A stretch of DNA of 10,560 nt from Candidatus Atribacteria bacterium 4572_76 (GTDB lineage Bacteria > Atribacterota > Phoenicimicrobiia > Phoenicimicrobiales > Phoenicimicrobiaceae): positions 1 through 10,560 of the forward strand of contig NBMG01000041.1 of assembly GCA_002084865.1 (NCBI GenBank). Direction: 5' to 3'. Shown here piece after piece: positions 5,833-10,560 of the stretch (positions are counted from its first letter, which is position 1; the number at the start of each line of letters is the position of its first letter). Both the position numbers and the translations under genes were made by a program. A model generated the notes under the pieces. The model had not been told where the DNA came from and searched no databases. It saw nothing but the letters and a program-made list of their open reading frames with translations.

Positions 5833-6897
5833 ATGAATATAAGAGAATTATTAGCTGTCACCAAAGAAAGGGATGCTTCGGATTTACATATCACTGTTGG
5901 AGTCCCCCCAATCTTGCGTATAAATGGTAAATTAAAAAAATTAGACTTACCTGAACTCAACTCGCGAGATATTCACGAAATGATTTATAGTATAATTAAT
6001 GATGAACAAAAAGCTAAATATGAAAAACTTCATGAATTAGACTTTTCCTTTGGATTGGAAGATATGACAAGATTTAGAATTAATATATTTAAAACTCGAT
6101 TAGGTGAGGCAGCTGCCTTCAGGCTGATACCAGAAAAAATAAAAACTCTTGCACAATTGGGTCTACCGGAAGAATTATCTATTTTTACTAAAAAGTCAAA
6201 GGGTTTCGTATTGGTTACCGGTCCTACCGGAAGTGGAAAGACAACCACTATAGCTTCTTTGATAGACATTATAAATAAAGAAAGATATGAACATATTATC
6301 ACTATTGAAGACCCTATTGAATTTATTCATAATCATAAAAACTGCGTTATAGACCAGAGAGAAGTAGGAATTCATACAGATTCTTTTGCCTATGCTTTGC
6401 GAAGTGCCTTAAGAGAAGACCCTGATGTAATATTAGTCGGAGAAATGAGAGACCTGGAAACCATCTCTATGGCGGTAACTGCCGCCGAAACCGGGCATTT
6501 AGTATTTTCCACTCTCCATACTAATAGTGCAGCTGAAACCGTAGAAAGAATAATAAATGTATTCCCCCCACATCAACAGAATCAAATTAGAATGCAAGTT
6601 GCCGAATCTCTGTTAGGTATAGTTGCACAAACCTTATTACCTACCATAGACGGAGAGGGAAGAGTCCCTGCTCTTGAATTGATGATTGCTACCCCGGCTA
6701 TCAGAAATATTATAAGAGAAGAAAAAACTTACCAAATGCCTGCAACTATTCAGATGGGCAGGAAAGATGGTATGATAAGTTTAGACCAATCTTTGAAAGA
6801 ATTGCTGGTAGAAGGTAAAATCAGTAGAGAAGAAGCGATTAAAAAAGCTATAGACAAAAAAGCATTTATGGAAACTCGCGGAAGTTATCGACATTAG
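5833..6897 (+). CDS. pilT: Type IV pilus retraction ATPase PilT (paralog 1)
   Basis: A 354-residue hexameric cytoplasmic ATPase that drives depolymerisation and retraction of type IV pili. The N-terminal PAS-like part has 'DASDLH' (14-19) and 'LRINGKL'. Then come Walker A 'GPTGSGKTTT' (130-139), Asp box 'IITIEDPIE' (155-163), Walker B 'DPDVILVGEMRD' (196-207) with catalytic Glu204, His box 'ETGHLVFSTLHTNSA' (219-233), and the C-terminal 'AIRNIIRE' (289-296), a form of the AIRNLIRE motif typical of PilT rather than PilB. The length is normal for PilT. The ATG has an AAAGGAAG ribosome binding site 11-12 bases upstream. No pilB, pilC or pilin gene is in the window. A second copy, about 74% identical by hand count, lies at 8202-9263; which one is PilT and which PilU-like cannot be settled here. 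Confidence 0.94.
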   Translation: MNIRELLAVTKERDASDLHITVGVPPILRINGKLKKLDLPELNSRDIHEMIYSIINDEQKAKYEKLHELDFSFGLEDMTRFRINIFKTRLGEAAAFRLIPEKIKTLAQLGLPEELSIFTKKSKGFVLVTGPTGSGKTTTIASLIDIINKERYEHIITIEDPIEFIHNHKNCVIDQREVGIHTDSFAYALRSALREDPDVILVGEMRDLETISMAVTAAETGHLVFSTLHTNSAAETVERIINVFPPHQQNQIRMQVAESLLGIVAQTLLPTIDGEGRVPALELMIATPAIRNIIREEKTYQMPATIQMGRKDGMISLDQSLKELLVEGKISREEAIKKAIDKKAFMETRGSYRH

Positions 6898-6966
6898 CAT
6901 AAACTTTAGTTAGGAATTAGAGAAAGAAAAAATAGCCAGTTAACTAGATAACCACCAAATTAACAG

Positions 6967-7061
6967 GTAACTTATAACATGTGATAAATAACGTGTAATA
7001 AGTACCTATACTTATAATTTCAGAAATTTAATCTTATTACTCATTACATATTACTTGTTAC
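6967..7061. repeat. Imperfect GTAAC...GTTAC inverted repeat
   Basis: GTAACTTATAACATGTGATA with its continuation on the left resembles the reverse complement of TTACTCATTACATATTACTTGTTAC on the right (about 7037-7061). The right arm's complement, GTAACAAGTAATATGTAATG, matches words in the cluster at 1267-1301. No gene is visible in 6898-7201 other than this and the GATACG element. Confidence 0.5.
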
Positions 7062-7071
7062 TGTATTTTAT

Positions 7072-7159
7072 GCGAGATACGATTCACGAGGTACGAGATA
7101 TAAATCAGGATCCTAAATTCTTTTCATGACGCGATACTCGATACGCAATACGCGATACG
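7072..7159. repeat. Composite GATACG repeat (copy 2)
   Basis: GCGAGATACGATTCACGAGG... (7072-7101) is close to the reverse complement of 1846-1877. A spacer with TTCTTTTC follows, then CGATACTCGATACGCAATAC and further units; 7139-7159 is identical to 3008-3028. It ends 7 bases before the -35 box of the T-box promoter. Confidence 0.75.
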
Positions 7160-7166
7160 AATTAAT

Positions 7167-7195
7167 TTGACTTTTTAGTTAAAATTATATAAAAT
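7167..7195 (+). promoter_or_regulatory. Strong sigma-70/A promoter for the T-box operon
   Basis: TTGACT (7167-7172, 5 of 6) and TAAAAT (7190-7195, 5 of 6) are separated by exactly 17 bases. The predicted start near 7202 is about 35 bases before the first T-box stem. Confidence 0.7.
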
Positions 7196-7201
7196 TACTT
7201 A

Positions 7202-7457
7202 AATTTTAAAAATTAAATATTTTTCAAAAATGAAAATAGGAGATTAGATTATCTTTCTTTATGAAATCAAAAGAGAAGATAATCGAAAGACCCCTAAAAA
7301 AAGCAAATTAAGTTGAAAAATTATAGTAAACTTAATCGGATAGCCTACGTTAAACGGCTGTTAAGCGGAATGGATTAATTACCATTCAAACAGGGTGGCA
7401 CCGCGAGCAATTCTCGTCCCTGATGATACTTAATAAAAGTATTATCAGGGATTTTTT
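7202..7457 (+). promoter_or_regulatory. T-box leader (tRNA-sensing riboswitch)
   Basis: The T-box core AGGGTGGCACCGCG (7392-7405) and its partner CTCGTCCCTG (7413-7422) form the antiterminator. Upstream I find a short Stem I (outer TAGG 7237-7240 with CCTA 7293-7296; inner 7247-7255 with 7276-7284), Stem II (7307-7314 with 7329-7336), a IIA/B-like region with AGCC...GGCT and CGTTAAACGG, and Stem III (AATGG 7369 with CCATT 7382). Uncharged tRNA should stabilise the antiterminator and turn on downstream genes. The acceptor-pairing bases are TGGC, implying a discriminator G, which fits Asp, Asn, Glu, Gln, Ser or Trp tRNAs and not His. The likely specifier-loop strand (7285-7292) contains GAA and GAC. 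Stem I is unusually short, so the specifier call is tentative. Confidence 0.92.
7417..7457 (+). terminator. T-box intrinsic terminator
   Basis: TCCCTGATGATACTT (7417-7431) pairs with AAGTATTATCAGGGA (7437-7451) over 15 bp with one G-U, a 5-base loop, and six T following. The 5' arm shares TCCCTG with the antiterminator, so the two structures exclude each other. Confidence 0.9.
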
Positions 7458-7540
7458 AATAAACTTAGAAATCCACCGGCTATGATGGTAATAATGTAAT
7501 TTCGGATTTGATAGTATGTCGTTCTCGCTCCACTTATATC

Positions 7541-7648
7541 ATTCCCGCACCCACTTTCGTGAGTGTAAACTCCAGCGGGAATCTATCTCTCGTGTAGGGG
7601 CGTATTGCAATACGCCCCTACTTATGGATTCCGCATCAAGTGCGGAAT
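7541..7648. repeat. Nested palindromes: GTAGGGGC element between two GGAAT-type hairpins
   Basis: The centre is a perfect 28-bp palindrome (7594-7621, GTAGGGGCGTATTG and its complement). On its left, ATTCCCGC (7541-7548) pairs with GCGGGAAT (7575-7582); on its right, ATTCCGCA (7628-7635) pairs with TGCGGAAT (7641-7648). One reading is that a GTAGGGG-family element is inserted into, or grouped with, a different ATTCCGC-family repeat. It lies between the T-box terminator and the MshEN gene. Confidence 0.8.
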
Positions 7649-7675
7649 GACAGAAATAATCGTAAAGGAGAAAAG

Positions 7676-7684
7676 ATGTATTAA
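7676..7684 (+). other. Possible two-codon minigene (ATG TAT TAA) ahead of the MshEN gene
   Basis: The only good ribosome binding site here, AAAGGAG (7664-7670), is 5 bases before ATG-TAT-TAA, whose stop ends one base before the ATG of the next gene (7686). The real gene start is 15 bases from that site, which is too far for direct use. Ribosomes may therefore initiate on the minigene and reinitiate. Coincidence is not excluded. Confidence 0.3.
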
Positions 7685-7685
7685 G

Positions 7686-8147
7686 ATGAAAGATGATAAA
7701 AAAGAAATAAAAAATCCTCAAAAGCTGGGGGAAATTTTAGTACACTATAAAATTATTACTCCGGAGCAATTAGAGGAAGGATTGAAAATTCAGAAAAATA
7801 GGATAAAGAGAATCGGAGAAATATTAATTGATCTGGGAATGGTTACACAAGATGAAATAAATTGGGTTTTAGGAAAACAGTTAGACCTTCCTTATGTTCA
7901 GATAAATATTGGTAACATTGATATTCAATTATCCAAGAATATTTCAGAAGATACTCTTAGAAAATTTAAAGCAATACCCATAATGGAGTTAAATGGTGAA
8001 TTAGTTGTGGCCATGGCTGACCCCACAGATGAAGAAGCTATCGAAATGATTAAAGAGGTTACCAAAAGAAAGCTAAAAATTGTTCTGGCTTCCTTTGAAA
8101 ATATCGATGAAACAATTAACCAAATATTTCACCATAGAAATAAATAG
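7686..8147 (+). CDS. Stand-alone MshEN/GspE N-terminal domain protein, candidate c-di-GMP receptor
   Basis: A 153-residue protein consisting only of the domain normally found at the N-terminus of PilB/GspE/MshE pilus and secretion ATPases; there is no Walker motif. Two 24-residue RLGxxL-type motifs (residues 13-36, starting KLGEIL and ending KIQ; 42-65, starting RIGEIL and ending GKQ) are separated by exactly five residues (KNRIK). That is the 24-5-24 architecture described for c-di-GMP-binding MshEN domains. Motif 1 has Lys for Arg at its first position and Lys for the usual Gly at its tenth; motif 2 fits better. Then follow 'LDLPYV' and the usual GspE_N tail with 'AVAMADPT'-like 'VVAMADPTDEE'. 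An in-frame ATG at 7605 lies in a palindromic repeat, so ATG 7686 is preferred. The gene is 54 bp before pilT2, suggesting a regulatory partner of a pilus ATPase. Confidence 0.88.
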   Translation: MKDDKKEIKNPQKLGEILVHYKIITPEQLEEGLKIQKNRIKRIGEILIDLGMVTQDEINWVLGKQLDLPYVQINIGNIDIQLSKNISEDTLRKFKAIPIMELNGELVVAMADPTDEEAIEMIKEVTKRKLKIVLASFENIDETINQIFHHRNK

Positions 8148-8201
8148 AAGCTTGATAGATATAATTGATATTATTTTTAAAAAACGGGAGGAACGTTAAA
8201 T

Positions 8202-9263
8202 ATGGAGATAAAAGATTTATTGGTTACAGCTAAAAATGAAGATGCTTCTGATTTACACCTTAATATAGGGGCTCCTCCGGTGTTACGTATAAATGGAAAA
8301 TTAACAAAATTAGATTTACCTGAATTAACACCGGAGATTACCCATGAAATGATATATTCTATTCTAAGCGAAAAACAAAAGACTTATTTTGAAAAAAATG
8401 GCGAGTTAGACTTATCTTACGAATTAGAAAATGTTTCCCGATTTAGAGTAAATATCTTTAAACATCGCCGAGGAGAGGCTGGGGCTTTTCGGTTAATTCC
8501 GGAAAAAATAAAGACCCTTTCTGAATTAAGCTTACCCTCTATTCTTTCAGACTTTACCGAAAAAGATAAAGGGCTGGTATTGGTTACCGGACCCACCGGA
8601 AGTGGGAAATCAACAACCTTGGCTGCCTTGATCGATATTATAAATAAAAAAAGATACGATAACATAATTACTATCGAAGATCCTATTGAATTTATTCACT
8701 CTCATAAAAATTGCCTTATTTCCCAAAGAGAGATAGGTTCACATACTCCATCTTTTGCCTCAGCATTGCGTAATGCCTTAAGAGAAGATCCTGATGTAAT
8801 ATTGGTAGGAGAAATGAGAGACCTGGAGACTATTTCCATGGCTTTGACCGCAGCTGAGACAGGGCATTTGGTATTCTCTACCCTTCATACTATTAGTGCC
8901 TCTGAAACCGTAGAAAGGATAATAGACGTATTTCCTCCTCATCAACAAAATCAAGTAAGAATGCAGCTTGCTGGATCTCTTTTAGGTGTTGTTGCCCAGA
9001 CACTCTTGCCAACTTTGGATGAAAAAGGTAGAGTCCCAGCCTTAGAAATAATGATTGCCAATCCGGCAATTAGAAATCTAATTAGAGAAGGTAAGGCTTA
9101 TCAAATTTCTTCAACCATCCAGATTAGCAAGAAAGATGGGATGCAAAGCTTAGATCAATCGCTAAAAGATTTAGTTATGGAAGGAAAAATTAGCCAGGAG
9201 GATGCTATAAAGAAAGCCTTTGATAAAAAGGCATTTATGGAACGTAGATACAGCTATAAATGA
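8202..9263 (+). CDS. pilT: Type IV pilus retraction ATPase PilT (paralog 2)
   Basis: A 353-residue PilT-family ATPase that aligns without gaps to the copy at 5833-6897 (about 260 identical of 353 by hand count). It keeps 'DASDLH' (14-19), Walker A 'GPTGSGKSTT' (130-139), Asp box 'IITIEDPIE' (155-163), Walker B 'DPDVILVGEMRD' with Glu204, His box 'ETGHLVFSTLHT' (219-230) and 'AIRNLIREGK' (289-298). The residue after STLHT is Ile231, where paralog 1 has Asn and reads HTNSA. The ATG follows GGGAGG (8186-8191) by 10 bases. It lies 54 bp after the MshEN gene, in the transcript controlled by the T-box, and its stop is only 5 bp before a perfect 60-bp palindrome. It could be a second PilT or fill a PilU-like accessory role. 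Confidence 0.94.
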   Translation: MEIKDLLVTAKNEDASDLHLNIGAPPVLRINGKLTKLDLPELTPEITHEMIYSILSEKQKTYFEKNGELDLSYELENVSRFRVNIFKHRRGEAGAFRLIPEKIKTLSELSLPSILSDFTEKDKGLVLVTGPTGSGKSTTLAALIDIINKKRYDNIITIEDPIEFIHSHKNCLISQREIGSHTPSFASALRNALREDPDVILVGEMRDLETISMALTAAETGHLVFSTLHTISASETVERIIDVFPPHQQNQVRMQLAGSLLGVVAQTLLPTLDEKGRVPALEIMIANPAIRNLIREGKAYQISSTIQISKKDGMQSLDQSLKDLVMEGKISQEDAIKKAFDKKAFMERRYSYK

Positions 9264-9268
9264 TTAAA

Positions 9269-9328
9269 GATTATCACGGGGACGGTTCTCCTGACAACGT
9301 TGTCAGGAGAACCGTCCCCGTGATAATC
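9269..9328. repeat. Perfect 60-bp palindrome between pilT2 and hisS
   Basis: Bases 9269-9298 (GATTATCACGGGGACGGTTC...) are exactly reverse-complementary to 9299-9328, two 30-base arms with no loop and no mismatch. The GGGGACGGTTCTCCTGAC core is richer in G and C than its surroundings. No T run follows on the + strand, so it is a poor terminator. It starts 5 bp after the pilT2 stop and ends 8 bases before the hisS ribosome binding site. Such a perfect element suggests a recently arrived mobile repeat rather than a conserved RNA structure. Confidence 0.95.
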
Positions 9329-9349
9329 AGAAAAAAGGAGAGGAAAATA

Positions 9350-10560
9350 TTGCTTATACGAGTTCCCAAAGGAACACAGGATATCTTACCTGAGGATATT
9401 TCAAAATGGTATTATATCGAAGATATAATAAAAGAGATACTGAATAAATATGGATATAAAGAAATTAGAACTCCGTTTTTTGAATATACTGATCTTTTTG
9501 TTCGGGGGATAGGTGAATCTACTGATATAGTTACTAAAGAAATGTTTACCTTTCCCGATAGAAAAGGTAGAAGCCTTACTTTACGGCCTGAAGGGACTGC
9601 GCCGGTAGTTAGGGCTTACTTAGAAAATAGTATGAGTAGAATTTCTAAAGTAACAAAGTTATTTTATATTGGCCCAATGTTCAGGTGCGAGAAACCGCAA
9701 GCAGGCAGATTCCGGCAGTTTAATCAATTCGGAATCGAAATCATAGGCACTAAATCTCCCGCTGCGGATGCCGAAGTTATTATAACTGCTTTGGATGTGT
9801 ATAAAAAATTGGGTTTAAAAAATCTGGAAATTTTAATAAATAGCGTAGGTTGTAAAAAATGCAGATTTGATTATATCCAAAAATTAAAAAAATATCTAAA
9901 GGATAAAAAAGAATTATTATGTTCAGATTGTAAAATGAGATATGAAAAGAATCCACTGAGAGTTTTTGATTGTAAAAAAGATGGATGCCAAAAAATCATA
10001 GAAAAAGCTCCGCTGATTATAGAAAATCTTTGTCAAGAATGCGAATCACATTTTGCACAAGTAAAATCATATCTTGATGATCAAAAAATATTGTTTCATG
10101 AAGAACCTCGATTGGTAAGGGGATTCGATTATTATACTAAAACCGCTTTTGAAATTATTTCGGGAGAATTAGGTGCTCAGAATGCTATCGCCGGTGGCGG
10201 CAGGTATGATGATTTAGTGGAAGAATTGGGCGGTAAACCGACTCCCGCAGTAGGATTTGCTGCTGGGATAGAGAGAATGATTATTGCCATAGATCAACAA
10301 AAAGTCAAATGGCCTGAGGAAAAGGGGTTAGATATATTTGTGGCTAAAGTTGATGAAAAGAATAAAGATTCAGCTTTTAAATTATTGCAAAAAATAAGAA
10401 ATGCCGGCTTATCTGCTGATATGGATTATTCCGAAGGAAGTTTAAAATCACAAATGAGGATAGCCAATAAGTTAAGAGTAAGATATACGGTAATAGTCGG
10501 CGAAGAAGAATTATCTAAAAATATGGTGATTCTCCGCAACATGCAAACCAAAGAACAAAA
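9350..10560 (+). CDS. hisS: Histidyl-tRNA synthetase (3' partial)
   Basis: Class II aminoacyl-tRNA synthetase charging tRNA-His; 403 codons are visible and the frame stays open at the window end. The start is TTG 9350, 6 bases after GGAGAGG (9337-9343), giving 'LIRVPKGTQDILPE', the usual HisS N-terminus. Motif 2 reads 'FRCEKPQAGRFRQFNQFGIE' (111-130), preceded by 'LRPEGTAPVVRAYLE' (78-92). The histidine-specific motif is 'LVRGFDYYT' (255-263), then 'AGGGRYDDL' (281-289) and motif 3 'AVGFAAGIERM' (300-310). The insertion domain carries four Cys pairs (168/171, 191/194, 208/213, 228/231), as in many bacterial HisS. The anticodon-binding domain begins near 326 and is nearly complete. About 20 residues seem to be missing. 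It probably belongs to the T-box transcript, although that T-box is not of His type. Confidence 0.95.
   Translation, partial: MLIRVPKGTQDILPEDISKWYYIEDIIKEILNKYGYKEIRTPFFEYTDLFVRGIGESTDIVTKEMFTFPDRKGRSLTLRPEGTAPVVRAYLENSMSRISKVTKLFYIGPMFRCEKPQAGRFRQFNQFGIEIIGTKSPAADAEVIITALDVYKKLGLKNLEILINSVGCKKCRFDYIQKLKKYLKDKKELLCSDCKMRYEKNPLRVFDCKKDGCQKIIEKAPLIIENLCQECESHFAQVKSYLDDQKILFHEEPRLVRGFDYYTKTAFEIISGELGAQNAIAGGGRYDDLVEELGGKPTPAVGFAAGIERMIIAIDQQKVKWPEEKGLDIFVAKVDEKNKDSAFKLLQKIRNAGLSADMDYSEGSLKSQMRIANKLRVRYTVIVGEEELSKNMVILRNMQTKEQ

Noticed and set aside
7202..7457. T-box as a histidine sensor for hisS
   Set aside because: TGGC does not pair with discriminator C73 of tRNA-His, and no CAC or CAT triplet is found in the 5' half of the leader.
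7605..7685. ATG at 7605 as the start of the MshEN protein
   Set aside because: The upstream part is encoded by a palindromic repeat and does not resemble the domain; no ribosome binding site precedes it.
9269..9340. The 60-bp palindrome as an intrinsic terminator for pilT2
   Set aside because: The hairpin is strong but is followed by CAGAAAAAAGG, not a T run, on the + strand.

Overview
This is an AT-rich bacterial window in which every gene I can support lies on the + strand. The combination of an FMN riboswitch, a T-box leader, strong AGGAGG-type ribosome binding sites and TTG starts resembles Firmicutes. The intergenic regions are full of hairpin repeats and GATACG-type clusters, which would also fit an uncultivated low-GC lineage such as Atribacterota. 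That placement is a low-confidence inference. No phage, transposase or CRISPR locus is visible.

Layout. Positions 1-356 hold the end of a methionyl-tRNA synthetase tRNA-binding domain (metG). It is followed 40 bp later by a membrane-anchored lytic transglycosylase with a short C-terminus. From 1186 to 2127 there is no gene, but there is a consensus promoter, an FMN riboswitch with its terminator (1490-1733), and about 390 bp of repeats before ribU, a riboflavin ECF transporter S-component. A near-consensus promoter (2675-2703) then precedes a long repeat-bearing leader and a two-gene operon: mannose-1-phosphate guanylyltransferase and S-adenosylmethionine synthetase. This metK appears to lack an internal segment of about 16 residues that carries a conserved active-site lysine. 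The ribU-gmp-metK block is flanked by inverted copies of a dispersed repeat (1892-2067 and 5364-5560).

The second half is a pilus and translation region. A first pilT (5833-6897) is followed by 350 bp of repeats, then a strong promoter and a complete T-box leader with terminator (7202-7457). Downstream come a free-standing MshEN domain protein (a candidate c-di-GMP receptor), a second pilT about 74% identical to the first, a perfect 60-bp palindrome, and hisS, which runs off the window. The T-box is not of histidine type: its TGGC acceptor-pairing sequence implies a tRNA with discriminator G, and no His codon occurs in its 5' half. One attractive reading is that it senses tRNA-Asp (or Glu) and once served a hisS-aspS operon, into which the pilus genes have moved. 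That would place twitching-motility functions under aminoacylation control.

How the genes might work together. PilT ATPases power type IV pilus retraction, and MshEN would couple this to c-di-GMP. RibU imports riboflavin under FMN control. Gmp supplies GDP-mannose and MetK supplies SAM. The points most worth checking are the metK deletion, the orphan T-box with its pilus cargo, the 60-bp palindrome, and the repeat families that fill nearly every long gap.
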